The notes under the pieces: model-generated
Database searches by the model: none
Seen by the model: the letters and a program-made list of their open reading frames with translations, nothing else
What the model was told of the DNA's origin: nothing
Shown here: positions 1 to 11,999 of the stretch, one piece after another
Layout: each line of letters starts with the position of its first letter
Numbering within the stretch: position 1 is the stretch's first letter
Assembly (NCBI GenBank): GCA_947568835.1
Contig: OX387603.1
Coordinates: 10,909,943 to 10,973,942 of the forward strand
DNA length: 64,000 nt
Source: Protonemura montana
Taxonomy: Eukaryota; Arthropoda; Insecta; Plecoptera; Nemouridae
Direction: 5' to 3'
Made by a program: the position numbers and the translations under genes

Positions 1-1720
1 ACATATTTTACAGCTTTTGGTAATAACTAAAAAAAAAACAAAAAAAAAATCCAAAACTGCAAGCTGACTGGTAAGGCTGAGATGTACTTTGCTGCGCCTA
101 GAGCTGAAACCTAGCCAAACAAGATCTGCGATGATACTGACGACTCCATCTGTAACGATGTCATGAAATAGCACACCTTATGCACAAAAGTTAAGATCTT
201 CTGGAACTGGTAAAGACATGGAATACAATGGTGATCAGGATTGGAACCATGAAAACTTCCAGTTGCAGAAGTTATCTCCATCCAGAAGGATTTCCCTAAC
301 CTTCAAGCAAACAAAATTGGAACCATGAAGAACTCTGGGCTGGATGGCTGTTTTGGATTTAGAATTGAAAGAACTGAACTTGCTGGAATTCTGGCAGATA
401 GTGGAAGTAAAGATCCACTTCAAGAACCCCTTTTCTTAACGTGTTATTCATTACACAGTAATCAAAACAATTCGAGCCATCCCCCACCAAACCACTCACT
501 TTGAACATAGCCCCTTATACATTTGTACCCAAATACACAATCACCTTCCCTCATTTAAACATTTATCTACTTTAATCTTAATGATATCACCATACTATTG
601 TAAACCTGACTTTGCCCACACAGGCATAATGTACCTTTCACCAGGAAAAATACAAATACAATCAAAATACAAATGATCTTTAAAGGAAAGCCATGATAGG
701 TGCCTACTACACAGTTAATAATATTTTAGAGTAAAAGCTATAGTTCTATGATTTCAACGTTTGTTTTTAAATGGCCTAGCTGCATAGCATTAGTAAACCT
801 TTTTATCAGGAAAAGAAATGTTCGAATATCTAGCAAACATATTCTATAATGTGATAACACTTCATTAGTTCTTGTACACACCTATGCTACGTACCTGGTG
901 GTGGTGCAGCTGCTGTTCACCTGCCGTGCCTATGTCGAGTTTGAAGCTTCATCAAAGTGCAGGCGAAATTTACTGGCGGAATGCTCGCACAACTGTCTCA
1001 TGGAGGCGTCTGAAACAACATTCCTCTGTCATAGCTCACAGAATACATTACCAATAAAAAATAAATTAACAGCTATCCCTAACGTAAAAAAAGGTCAAAG
1101 GGGTCATTTTTTAGTTCAATATTTTGTAACATTCTAAAAAATATTTAATTTAGTTTTCACATCTACATTTTAAAATAGAATATGCCTATTTTGCAAAGCG
1201 GATTGTCAAACTTAACTCTGATTGGAAGTTGAGATGGAGATCGAGTTCGAGAAAGGCCAGATCGACCAAACTCATTAAATAGTTTCAAGGCACCAAGTAA
1301 TCTAAAAATCTTGCTATGTACCCAATTTGCAAAAATCTTTTTACTTTCTACACCATAGTAGTAGCTTTAAATTCCCATTGATTGCCATGAGAAGTCACAG
1401 AAAACTGCAACCTGGGTAATAGGCCACCTGAATCAAACGTTGACCTGTCTATTTGCGAAAGATCCGGGAAAGCCGGTCGCTAGTATCAAATGTGGGGCCA
1501 CCTAATATCAAGGTGGACCTATATTCTGTTCCAGCTTTTTATGCAGTATGGTAGACAGGCAAGTCCTTTTAAGGACTGCAAACCCATCTTAAAAGACCTG
1601 TTACCATAAAACTACAACTTTTATCAATGGTGGGCCCCGAGAACCTTTGAAAAATCATAAGAATTAATGTTTTCGTCTCAAATCTAATTTTCTGAAGCTG
1701 CATATTCTAAACACTTGGGT
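1..1720. other. AT-rich intergenic DNA, no confident gene
   Basis: No exon chain with consistent phase was found here. The only coding-like island is on the minus strand at about 951-1027. After an acceptor-like TTGTTTCAG, the frame reads ASMRQLCEHSASKFRLHF and stops a few residues later, as a terminal exon would. No upstream partner exon was identified, so it is recorded as a hint only. The rest is AT-rich sequence with short runs of A and no recognisable repeat. Confidence 0.4.
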
Positions 1721-1732
1721 TGCCAGCGTTAA

Positions 1733-2180
1733 ATTATTATTATTATTATTTGTGGTGTTTAACGACGCACTGTTTTGACAACTGGCCCTGCGGCACTGGT
1801 CTAATGGCGTCGGTGAATGAGTGGATGATGATGAGGATGATGATGAACCTAACCTAGCCTAAAAGGGAGGAGGGGAAACCCAGTGCCGGCACGTAGCCTA
1901 CTCCTGTCGAAGAGCACCAAGGGGACCACCGGCTTCACGTCCCTTTCGAAGGACGGTACAACTCGAACAGCAGGATTCCTCCACAAATCCATGCTGTCGA
2001 GAGGTTGATAAGCAAGGCGAATGAAGTTGCTGTACTAACTTTCATCCCTCCAACCTCTCTCCCGAACAGAACTGGTCATGTGTATAATGGTCACCCATTC
2101 AATACCTGACTCAGCGCAGTGTTGCTTAACTTTGGTGATCTAATGAGAACCAGTGTTTCCAACATGCCAAACCATTCGGT
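1733..2180 (-). mobile_element. 5S rRNA-derived SINE, full length
   Basis: On the minus strand the element starts with a head that resembles 5S rRNA: ACACCGGTTCTCGT-like, then GATCACCGAAGTTAAGCAAC-like, then GGTATTGAATGGGTGACC. These cover the 5S internal promoter (box A, intermediate element, start of box C). A unique body follows, ending in a (TTA/AAT)n tail at the plus-strand left edge. The flanks GCCAGCGTTAA (1722-1732) and GCCAGCATTAA (2181-2191) look like an 11-bp target-site duplication with one mismatch. 5S-derived SINEs are the SINE3 class; transcription by RNA polymerase III from the head is inferred. Confidence 0.85.
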
Positions 2181-2399
2181 GCCAGCATTAATGATCTCGT
2201 CTCTGCTATTACTGTCTTCTTAAAGTTATAAATATTATGGTTTAAGGGCAAGCGCGACATGTTAAATCCGCTGCATAAGTGACTCACAGCTCTGGGAACC
2301 AAAGCAAGCTCTGTTTTCAAAGCCATGTTGCATCAATCATTTTATCTTTATTGGCATTTGCATCAAGTAGTCATCAAAAAACCCCTTGACCACTTATGT

Positions 2400-2479
2400 A
2401 CTTATAGGGCCTTTCACCAACCACTAGTACTTCTTAATAACAAAACTACTTGCTCGTGACGGAAGCGTTTGATTGCAGT
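2400..2479. repeat. Diverged duplicated segment, copy 1 left half
   Basis: This stretch (GGGCCTTTCACCAACCA onward, ending GTTTGATTGCAGT) resembles 4036-4115. The match resumes after the hAT-like insertion at 2480-3595. It is a diverged segmental or dispersed repeat of unknown origin; no coding frame is shared by the copies. Confidence 0.55.
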
Positions 2480-3595
2480 TAGAGGTGGTCAACGCTCACA
2501 ACTTTGAGCGTTGAGCGTGAATGTGCACGCACTACAAATTGTCAAGCGTGATCGTGCATGGCATTCAGTCACGCGTCAATTGTCACACGCGTGTCACACA
2601 GTAAGGGTAAACCACAATAAAAAATCTTGTGGTTCAAATTCTTATAAAATTCCATCTTTGTGTGACAAAAGACGTCTAAGAATGCGCACTACGCCGTGTA
2701 AAACAGCTCGAGTAGCAGAAGCAGCAGTGTTTAAATTTCGTCATTTAATTTCAAATGACTTTAGTTTCAGGGAAGTGCGCAGCGAAATAAGGCGAAGAAG
2801 TCTTTTTAATCAGAGATTTAAAAGTTTTAAGAAATTAAAAATGTTTGTAATCGAATTGATGACTCAAGTCTGAAATGGGGCTTTATGCACCACATCCAGT
2901 GAACAGTGATAGCATAGATGATGTGTTTTTGGCAGACGATTAGCTTGGAATACAGATTGAGTGCCAGGCATTGATTGAACTTTGTTGACAACAACATACT
3001 ACGGCCTAACGAAATTACTAGTGAGCATGCATCCGATTGATGGAGGTAATTTGGATATCGGTGTATCTATGCTTTACCTCCCGCCCCTCCCATAGTTAAA
3101 AAGTGCATTGTTTACACCTGATAAGGTAAATCTTAGGTTTTTTTTCCAAGGATGCTCAAAGGGCCAATATTAGTCTAAGTCGTTCCTACTACGAGCTGAT
3201 TTGACAAACGAGATCATTTTCTATATAACGTTACATGCTTTTGGGCGGTGGGGACTGGGGATAGAAACCACAAAAATTGATGGGTGAGCCCGCAAAACAA
3301 AGTTCTGCCACAGATTAAAAGTCATCAATCAATTTTTGCTCAAAGATGTAATTTTTGGTACTGTTGCTCGAGAATATTTGCAAATAGTATCAATAAATCT
3401 GATTTTTCGTTTGCCGCAAATCTCCATTGGTGATACGCCCATGGTTATCACCCAATGTTTCAAATTTTGTAAAATTTTGTCGTGCGTGAGCAAGAATGGC
3501 TTAAAAAAAGCATGCTTGATTGAGCATGGTAAAAAATAATTTTTTGTGAGTCGTGACCTGTCGTTAATGGATTTCCACTCACGCGACCACCTCTA
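2480..3595. mobile_element. Non-autonomous hAT-like transposon, about 1.1 kb
   Basis: The element begins TAGAGGTGGTC and ends GACCACCTCTA, an 11-bp terminal inverted repeat. It is flanked by ATTGCAGT (2472-2479) and ATTACAGT (3596-3603), an 8-bp duplication with one mismatch. Eight-base duplications are diagnostic of hAT elements. The longest internal frame (2511-2873, plus) shows no transposase motif I recognise. It splits a duplicated segment whose second, uninterrupted copy lies at 4036-4350, an independent record of the insertion. Confidence 0.8.
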
Positions 3596-3603
3596 ATTAC
3601 AGT

Positions 3604-3840
3604 ACCTTTTGTTTTCTTGCAATACTGCAAAATTTCTTCGCACATGGCTGGTCCCTTGCATTGAAGTTCGTGCGTGGTCGGCTACGTCATCGAAGCTGGA
3701 GGCCGAGTAAAACGCTGACGGCTGCTCAGCTGTTTCTCTGAGGTGTGAGCTCTGCATGGTGCGATGACTTTGTCCTGATTTTCCTCGGTCTGTAATCAAA
3801 TTTCATTGTTAGAAGTCTTTTCTGAAGTGCAGCATTTTTG
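3604..3840. repeat. Diverged duplicated segment, copy 1 right half
   Basis: Continuation of the segment interrupted at 2480. The shared landmarks with 4120-4350 are GCTGGTCCCT, a GATGAC/GATGTTGTCCTGA block, CTGTAATNAAATTTCA-like sequence and CTGAAGTGCAGC/CTAAAGTGCAGC. Similarity is moderate and interrupted. Confidence 0.5.
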
Positions 3841-4035
3841 TGTGAATATTTTTTTGAGTTCAAGTGAGAACTCAAATGGATGTAACAGTAAAGAAAGTTT
3901 TTTTTTTTAATTAAAGCGTAAAATATTTGGTCTTATCTCAAAATTTGAAAAAAAGGCAGATCAACCAGGCGAATATTGAATTGTTGAGGTGGTACAAACA
4001 TTGTGAAACAGTTGTGAATCAATCACTTTTACATG

Positions 4036-4350
4036 CTTAAAGGGCCTTTCATCAATCACAATCTATTCTTATTACCAAAACTTACATTCTAGTGATGGAT
4101 GCTTTTGATTGCAGATCCTTTGAGTTGAAGTTAAGGCGTCATCGGCTCAGTCTTTGAAGTCTTGGTTTCAGCGCAAAACGCTTGCCGTTACCTAATGTTA
4201 CTCGTTTTGTTCTTCTCGGCACTCAGCTGGTCCCTAGCGAAGAGAACTCGGCATGATGCAGTGATGTTGTCCTGAGATTCCCCGACCTGTAATTACATTT
4301 CACTGTTAAAGCTTCCTAGAGCATGTAAAGACTTTCCTAAAGTGCAGCAG
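4036..4350. repeat. Diverged duplicated segment, copy 2 (uninterrupted)
   Basis: This is the intact counterpart of 2400-2479 plus 3604-3840. It runs from GGGCCTTTCATCAATCA through GATTGCAGATC to CTAAAGTGCAGC. It has no long open frame and no terminal repeats I could define. Confidence 0.5.
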
Positions 4351-4359
4351 GCTTAGGGA

Positions 4360-7300
4360 AACATGTGCTAGAAAAGTGTCGTATGGTCTTCAAATTTGGA
4401 AGGGTTGCAAGAAAGCCGGTGGCAGCACACGTACGTTCAGGAAAATATGAAGATGAATTTAATAGCGAAGTATTGTAACGCAACAGCTGCACAAAGTTTG
4501 TACTCATTTACGAGTGCATTACAAATCTTGTGGCTGCTGCCGAACTGGTCTGGACGTTTGAGAGGCAAGGATAAGGAAAATTGAAAGGTAAGGGAGGCTG
4601 GGGTTGGGCTGAGCCAACAGGGCTACATGGGCACATTTTAACTGCTTTCCTTAAGATTGTAATGGAAAATAATATTTGCTACATACAAGAGAGCAGAAAA
4701 CGTGTAGGTAATTTGAAGCTGTAAAAATGGATGGAAATAATTATGCATACAAAGTCGGTATTCGGCCAGAAGGATCTAAGAGATTGAGTAAAAATGTCAA
4801 ATATAGCATAGAAAACTCTGAAAAAATATTTTCCTTTGTGGTTGAAACTAGCATTGTGAATTACAAAATAGCTAAGTACTAATAAAAAGGAAGAGTAAAA
4901 TTATTGGGTGTCTTTGAATAAACTTTTGTATTAATGTGGTGCAGGAATGTGGGATCATAAATGTGGACTGCAAGCCTTGCAATAATTAGGACCGGTTTGA
5001 TTTCAATGCAAAATAAGCAAAGAAAGCAATTAATTAAGAAACTGTCGTGAAAATTTGGTTATACCTATCTATAAAAATCTCATAGGTTCCGAAATTTTCC
5101 AAGAGACAGTGAACTAGAAGTTGAAGACTAAAGAAAACGTTGGAAAATTATGGAAATGGATTTTCCATTGGCGAGCGAAAAAGCGAATCAATGTATTCGA
5201 TTATTTGTACGGTTAATTAAAATATGTGTTTAATGTGAAAATGGCGAGCTAACAATAGAAAACCTGTTGTTAGTTAAGTCTTGCATACTTTTCGCACGAC
5301 CCCAAGCAAATTTCAATGCACAATTATTGTGCAGTTATTCGGTTAATTAATAGTGCGTAGGTCTCTAAATTTTTAGTAATACCATAGTGGAGAGGTGTAT
5401 GTAACTTACAGAACTGGTTTTGTCAGAATTTGCACACTTTTAGTACAATAAATCACGTTTTCTTTGCTACTGGGTCGACCGGGTACCCACCGAACGGTTT
5501 CCCGGCGCAAAATGGCGGAGATCGGTCATGTTCCTGTGCCCCGGCCAAAGGAAGGCCATCGTCGGCACGTGCCGTTATACTCAGCGGAGAACAATGTCGA
5601 CCAATGGCGACCGACTTCTGGATTATATTTGAGAAGTGAAAATTACCAAGAAATTCGTTGAAATGAAAGGCCCGTGAAAGAAATATGAAAATAGTGGAGA
5701 TAATTATAGAAAATAAATATTATCGTCAAGTTTCCCATGTACCACCCACTACATTTTTTAACTAGAATATCAATTAGGGTAATAATTCGACCTTTGTATT
5801 CTGGTCTGGCCTTCAGGCAGACAAAGCCGGCAAAACTAATTTCATGGAACGAGACGAAACTAAAGTATTCGGATTGTTAATTTATTGATGTCATCAAAAT
5901 AAAACCAAATATGAAACTTACCGGACGGTGCTGATCGTGATTTGAGGAACGATAACACTAATTTTTTTCGATTTTGATCGGAGGTATTTCAAGCGAGTTC
6001 ACTTCCATTGCCGTGAAACGGAAAACGGAAGGAAGATGGCGCGTATCTCCTCACCCAAGTCCAAAGTCATATTGGAGGGTAATAAAAATATTCGTAACAA
6101 AAATATCTGCGGGTTTCATACTGATGTTCAGATAAAAAAAATATGTATGGGCGAAACTTGAAATAGGTTGGGTACCAAACTCAAACTAACTGGGTGAAGC
6201 CAAATCGGCGAAAACACTCTCAAGACTTCCTTTGCCTATCGCAGTGACCCGAGAGGTCAAAATATTTTACACGGACACACGTGAACCGAAATTAACAGGA
6301 AGATGGCACAACTTATTAGACATACCTTATTTCGTAATAATAGCGCTGGGTCAAAAAGAGATCACTTACAGAATTACACCGACGCGGTGGAAAGGAGTTG
6401 TCAGGTTTATTTGCCAGACAATTTCTTGGCCGACAAGTTCACGCTGACCTTGCCGGTCACCAGCCGCCCTCTAGTTACAAATCGCGTCGCAGTTAGTGCG
6501 GGGAAGTCGCCTTTCGTTCCATATTTTTCAAACATGGATTTAAAATAACGTCCATTTGAAAACTAATAAAATCAAGCAAACATAGTCAAATCCAATTAAA
6601 ACTGCAAATGCGCTATAAGCATAGCTAGCATGCGCTAGCATACTTGACAAGTGTTCACAAAAACAAAACGAACCAACTTTAGCATGGTTAGTATGTTTTT
6701 TGTCCAATTCCAATCAACCCACCTCAATTCAAATCACAAAACATCTCGGCCCTACTCGTCGTGCCCTGTTTAGAAGACAAAGCTCGAGCAAAGACCATGG
6801 ATGGAGTTATACTTTTCTTTTAGTGTGTCATACTACACCAATGACAATACGCGTACATGTTGCTGCAGCTGTTGTGGTCGCTGTTATGAAATCTCTGGCA
6901 AATCGCTGGCCGGGTTGTCAATCTTTTGGATGGAAGCTTTGAGTGTAGCCATAATATGAAACCAATCTCAGTTGAAGATTCCGCATGCAGCTTACATGTG
7001 ATTCAAATATAGGTACTTTGCTTGTTATTATTTGACTGGGAAACGTTATTTCACACGATCTGTTGCTGCTAGCATCGGCCTGCTAGTCCACCTCGGGTCG
7101 GTGACATTCCGAACGTAGTGATGGGATAGTATCGTTAGTCAACCCTCACAATATTGAATCAAATCGCAATACTTTATATGAAAACTGTCTAGTTGACGCT
7201 GAAAAATGCAGTTAACACTGCATATGAGTTGTTATTCGGGTATTAAGTCGTTGCACTCGCAAGATTTTCCAAGATCTGCTTCTTTCCTAGAGATAGTATG

Positions 7301-8745
7301 TCTCGCAATCTCTTACTCACGGTTTAATTCACTATTAGTAATTCCCTCGAGCTATTTCATGTAAATTCACTGCCGATCAGTGCTGGCCAAATCCGGGCTG
7401 TTTTGAAAAGTAGAAATTCTTTGCTTCCGCAATACTAGCCAAAGTTTGACCTACTAACGGACGCTCTCTGATTTCTACATGGTCCTCTGGGAGGGATGGT
7501 GAATACCGCCCCTACTCTAGCAACAGCTCCACCGCCTCATGCTTCGTACTTTTAAATCATGCAGCGAGTTAAAGTCGTTCAGGATTTTTCATACCTAATA
7601 CAATCGTTGAATACTAACCTAATTCCTTTAATAGCCACCATGATTGCCCATGAATTAGAACAGCTTGAAATCAATTTCCTGGAATACGTTTGTGAACCAC
7701 TGATGGGCCGGAAACTTCTTTTAATGGGCCCACAAAGAAGCATGCATTTGGTGGTGTGATTTTTATATTACCTTTTAAAAGTCTGGGCACTATAAACAAC
7801 TAATCACAATCGTCAATCATGATACCTGTATTATCCTGCATCATCTTTGCATCACCTTTGACCTGCATATGCTTACATTGCCTGGAGGTGAAAACAGCGT
7901 TCGTTTCTTTCTTGAGACTTACATATCGTAATGGAATTGCAGCTATCAAACGCTTTGCTGCTCAGTTTTTAGTGTGAGCACATGTTATTGAACAATTATT
8001 CATTGTTATTTCTAACCATAAGTGCGGTGATTGAACTCGGCCAGTTGTCATCGGCATGGCCAACATATTAGCTTGGTAGGAGATCTAGCAATGCATGGCT
8101 CTCTGATTTTAGTTGCATCACATTTTTCTGGATTTTATGTCTAGAACGATTGTCTGGAATGAATGTCTGTATGTCTAGGTATATTCTAAAAGTGAGGGTA
8201 GTTGACGGAAGATATTTCCTTCTGTTGGTGTTCTACGTGGGTCAGACAGAGACAGAGCCTAACCCCGGCAGCGGTGTGCGAGAGAGAAGATAATGTCATG
8301 TTTTGCTTCTCTCACGAACGTGCCTCATATACATTACATGACGGCAATGCTAGGATATAACTAGGGAACTTCACTAGAGTTTTTTTTGTGTGCTCCAATT
8401 TAGTTTCAAATTTTGCACTAGAGGCCCGTTACTTTCCAGCAAATCTTAAGTTTGTTCCTTTAGGTTTCTACTGTCTACCCATAATATCACTAATCACCAG
8501 TCCACGCTATTCGAAGGTCATGCTAGTGTCTTCTCCATCTGTCTTTCATTCGCCGAGGCCCGGACTCGCCATTCACACCCTGCGGTAGGTTATAGCTGCA
8601 ATATCATCGCACAATTATTGGAAGAGGGGGGCTAAAAATTAAATCTTCAGAAATTGAACTCCTTTCAATATCAACAGACAATAAGTATCAGTTATGGCTT
8701 TATGGTGGGCTCTTCGCTGGGCCCTTTACTGGGCACTCGGCCCTT
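4360..8745. other. Long non-coding interval, no confident gene
   Basis: The longest frames here are under 90 codons and lack coding signature or homology I recognise. A frame starting ATG at about 5511 in good Kozak context (CAAAATGGCGG) encodes about 49 residues ending in a stop near 5659 (MAEIGHVPVPRPKEG...). It could be a first exon or micro-ORF, but no partner was found. Sequence near 7118 (TAGTGATGGGATAGTATCG) resembles a hAT terminus, but no matching end was found. Confidence 0.4.
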
Positions 8746-8749
8746 CCCT

Positions 8750-8905
8750 GGGACCTCCGAAGTTAAGCAACACTGCGTTGGGTCAGGTATTGGATAGGTG
8801 ACCACCGAACGGTTTGTCGTGTTGAAACACCGGTCCTTGTGAGATCACCTAAGTTAAGCAACACTACGCTGGGGCAGGTATTGGAAGGTACATGACCGAG
8901 ATAAA
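8750..8905 (+). mobile_element. 5S-derived SINE fragment with two heads
   Basis: Two 5S-rRNA-like modules lie head to tail. Each contains AAGTTAAGCAACACTRCG and GGTATTGGA. The second is introduced by the SINE's own leader (ACCGAACGGTTTG...GTTGAAACACCGGT). No SINE body follows, so this is a 5' fragment or a dimeric-head derivative. A genuine 5S gene is excluded because the 3' third of 5S rRNA is missing in both modules. Confidence 0.7.
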
Positions 8906-9910
8906 GTGGAGCAATGGTAAGAATAACCTCACAAAATAGCGTCATACACATGTAAACAAATAATTAATAGTTAATAATAATAATAATTAATAATAACTAA
9001 TATTCTAAGGTCCATCATAACCAAAGAATAAAAACAAAGAATGATCAAAAGCAATTCTTTATTTGCAGCATCTACAATTTGTATTTCAAACCTGACGGTT
9101 CCCAACAGGTCGTAGCTGCAGAACAGCATGTGTTAAGTTACGGCACAACAGATGGTTTCCTGATCCAACATCTAAAAGGTATGTCTCTGTTGCTTGTGGC
9201 TAAAGCTGGCAAAATTGTAATTCAAAATTTCGAAACAACATCTAACTGAATATTATTTCTAGGCCAAAAAGACACAGCCTAGGTACTGCGTAGTCTATGG
9301 AAAGGATGGAAAATGACTTGCATCGGACAGCACTGATAAAAATGTCATCATTTGGGCGTGAAAGCTCGAAGGCGTTCTCAAGTACTTATATATATTTTAT
9401 TAGACATTTTAATATTTGTCCTACTATAAACTAGGAAAAACACTTTTTCAAACTGGGTTTTTGAATGGTAAGTAAAAACAACTAATTTTCCAGATATTTG
9501 GTGACATGTATTTTACTTCAACAAAGGTCTCTGTGACATTTTGCCGCAAAGTCCAACCTTGATGAAGTAACAGGCATACGTTGCAAAACCTCGGGAAAAT
9601 CAGTTGTTCTTAGCATTGAAAAGCCCAGTATTTAAATATCTTTTAAATATATCTAGGGATTAGGTTAGATAAAGTAGACATGAGTCAAATTAATCATAAT
9701 AATCTGGGGAAGACGTAACATTATTTTAGGTTTGATGTTATGATGTGTTTTTTGGATTTGCTCTGCATTGAAGAGGTTTGCGGCCCTCGGAAAGGTCTAA
9801 CGTCTCGACGTTTTGAAAAGGCACGGCTCGTCATCTTCAGGAGAATGATGTTGTTTGTTGTTCAGTTAAAAAATTCAGTTAAAACAACATTATTCCTACC
9901 CGTTCCGTTC
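8906..9910. other. AT-rich intergenic DNA with degenerate repeat remnants
   Basis: No gene seen. Around 9785-9845 the minus strand reads like the widespread LINE or Penelope 3'-region phrase (CTGAAGATGACGAGCCGTG...AAACGTCGAGACGTTAGACC). This is a hint of a retroelement remnant, not a firm call. Confidence 0.35.
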
Positions 9911-9913
9911 CTA

Positions 9914-9975
9914 CCCTTGTAGGCTAGGTTAGGTACATCATCACCCACTCCATCATCATCATTACCCACCCACAG
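9914..9975 (+). mobile_element. 5S-SINE body fragment
   Basis: A short match to the SINE family body in the plus orientation: AGGCTAGGTTAGGT, then CATCATCA and CCACTCC blocks. Only the region before the 3' tail is recognisable, so it is a truncated copy. Confidence 0.45.
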
Positions 9976-10194
9976 GAACCGAACTCAAACAGTGTGGCAC
10001 AGAATGCTCACTTCGAAGAGATGCTGTGTTTCTCCGGCAAAGACGTGCTGAGCATCAAGGCTTCATTGTTCCCCGTGCATCGTCAGAAGCTGCTTGGATT
10101 GTCAGAAGCTGCTTGGATTCGTGGTCGGTTTCTGCGGGGGAAAGGTGTTCTGACGTCTACGGTGGAGGTGCCGCTCTCCACGCCCATGTACTAA
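9976..10194 (+). CDS. Candidate exon or retroelement ORF fragment, unknown
   Basis: After an acceptor-like CCCACCCACAG at 9961-9975, one frame stays open for 72 codons to a TAA at 10192. It has a coding-like composition unlike its AT-rich neighbours (EPNSNSVAQNAHFEEM..., ending VEVPLSTPMY). It contains an 18-19 bp direct duplication around 10084-10120 (TCAGAAGCTGCTTGGATT twice). I do not recognise the protein. It sits between SINE debris and low-complexity DNA, so a transposon-derived fragment is at least as likely as a host exon. Confidence 0.3.
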   Translation, partial: EPNSNSVAQNAHFEEMLCFSGKDVLSIKASLFPVHRQKLLGLSEAAWIRGRFLRGKGVLTSTVEVPLSTPMY

Positions 10195-10950
10195 TAGTTC
10201 AAGAAGAAGCAGTTCCAGTAAGTGGACACAGATCTATAAATATATGTATTATCTATCTATGTACTTACGTATCTATTTATATATTTATCCCAACTAAATC
10301 AATTGTCCCCTCCCCACCTCTTAACCTGATACCAGCGCTACATTCAACAGTCAGTCATAACATCTCTAACAACAGTAACAAACACAAAATGCGGAAACCT
10401 TTATATTCTCGGGAATTCTAGAACTTTCTCTACAATTGTACCACTCGACGCCAAGTTTCTTCTTCGTTAAGTTGGACTTCCTCTCTCTTTTCTTTTTAAC
10501 CACAACAAATATCCAGTCTCTTGGTAGCCTATTCACAATATCTGGCCTCTTGGCACCCTATTCACAATATCCAGCCTCTTTGTTTATTTTATTTATTTAT
10601 TATTTTCTTCAATTGAACAAAGAACAAAGTTATGTGAAGTATGGGGTCAACAAAATACTAAAATAGTAAAAATAGTAAGAATGTCACAAGAACATCCATG
10701 AATGATCCCAATATCACTCGAGTTTGACAACAAGAAATCACAATAACAGTGAATAATAAAAAAAAACAATAAGATACAATAAAAGAATACAATGGGATAC
10801 ATTCAAAACATTCGTACAAGCAACACAAATGCGTTAGGTCATTTTATAAAGTATTTACTTAAACCACAGATTCTTAAACTATAAAAACACTTTTTTACTA
10901 AATACTGTTTTAGTTTACTTTTAAACAAGGATTGTGAGGCACCTTATTTG

Positions 10951-11499
10951 CAGTGGTGTAGTCGAGGGTATACGCGGGTATACGTCGTATACCCAAAAAA
11001 CTTTTTGACACCGAGCGTATACCCAAAAAACTTTTTGACACCGAGCGTATACCCAAAAAATATATACAGGGTATACGCCCAATAAATACTCTTTGCAAAA
11101 CTTTAAAATGTGTTTTGCAACGACAATTCTTAATCTCCCAACAACCTGCACTATAAAAACTCGAAAAGCAAAGTTTATTCCGAATAGTGAGTAGTCCATG
11201 TATAGTATGGTTCGTATGATCTGGATGGGTATGCAATGGTTTTTCTAAGCAATCAACGTACTTATTCAACCCACCCGAGGAAAGCGCGATTGCAGCTACC
11301 CCAACACCAAGTAGTAGTTTTAGTGTTGATAGAAATGAACTATCTATGAACTATAACTAGTGAATAGACTGAAGGTAAAGAATTATAACCCCCCCCCCCC
11401 CCCCCCCACAGTACCTAACCTAGTGATGACCACGGTATTTGGAACTCACAGCCTGATATCCCAGCATATGCCCAAAAAAAATGTAGGACTACACCACTG
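10951..11499. mobile_element. Non-autonomous hAT transposon, 549 bp
   Basis: The termini are CAGTGGTGTAGTC and its inverse GACTACACCACTG (one or two mismatches just inside). The element is flanked by a perfect 8-bp duplication, CTTATTTG, at 10943-10950 and 11500-11507. CAGTGGTG-type ends with 8-bp duplications are characteristic of hAT. Inside are a 30-bp tandem repeat (10986-11060) and a 19-base C run (11389-11407). Minus-strand frames of 92 and 119 codons show no complete transposase domain, so the copy is non-autonomous. Confidence 0.9.
10986..11060. repeat. 30-bp tandem repeat, 2.5 units
   Basis: The unit CGTATACCCAAAAAACTTTT plus TGACACCGAG occurs at 10986-11015 and 11016-11045, with a half unit at 11046-11060. 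It lies inside the hAT element near its left end. Further GTATACCC words on both sides could be subterminal transposase-binding repeats, an inference from how hAT elements are built. Confidence 0.8.
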
Positions 11500-11717
11500 C
11501 TTATTTGTATTATAGAAATAAAAGGTTTTTCCTAAGTCTATGTTTTAATCAAGAGAGGACACATTTTATTTTTCTTGAGAAGAAGTGTTTCAGTTGACCC
11601 TTGTCATTTAGTAAATGGAAATTAAATTGATGTAAAATAAATAAGCCTGTAAATTCTGCACCTTTGTGGTGATTGTAGAAGGGATTAAGAACTGTATCGT
11701 GAATCAAGTGTGTGTAT

Positions 11718-11925
11718 TTAATGTTCTAGGTCTGCATACGTGGTGGCATGCATGGGTGTACCTGGGGGTGACTGCCATGCCCTAGCCCTGGCTGCCTTGG
11801 ATGGCCCCTTGACATGGCCAGGCATGTTCTGTGCCACACCAAAGATCTCAAGCTCCTCGAGCTCCTGGCAGACTTCCAGGTAGGGCAAGGTTTCATCACA
11901 CAACAGCAAACCCTTCTACATAGTC
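11718..11925 (-). CDS. Candidate exon on minus strand, unknown
   Basis: A GC-richer island in AT-rich DNA keeps one minus-strand frame open for about 63 codons (LPYLEVCQELEELEIFG...). It ends close to a TAG within the island. The composition looks coding, but no homology is recognised and no splice partner was found. A degenerate retrocopy or transposon fragment is an equally good explanation. Confidence 0.25.
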
Positions 11926-11999
11926 CTATCTTTTATTTCAAATCAACAGCTTTTATAAAAAAAAATTAATAAAATTACTTCATTTAAATCAGTCCTAGC

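Noticed and set aside
8755-8890. Functional 5S rRNA genes
   Set aside because: Both modules lack the 3' third of 5S rRNA and a T-run terminator at the right place, and the leader matches the SINE family.
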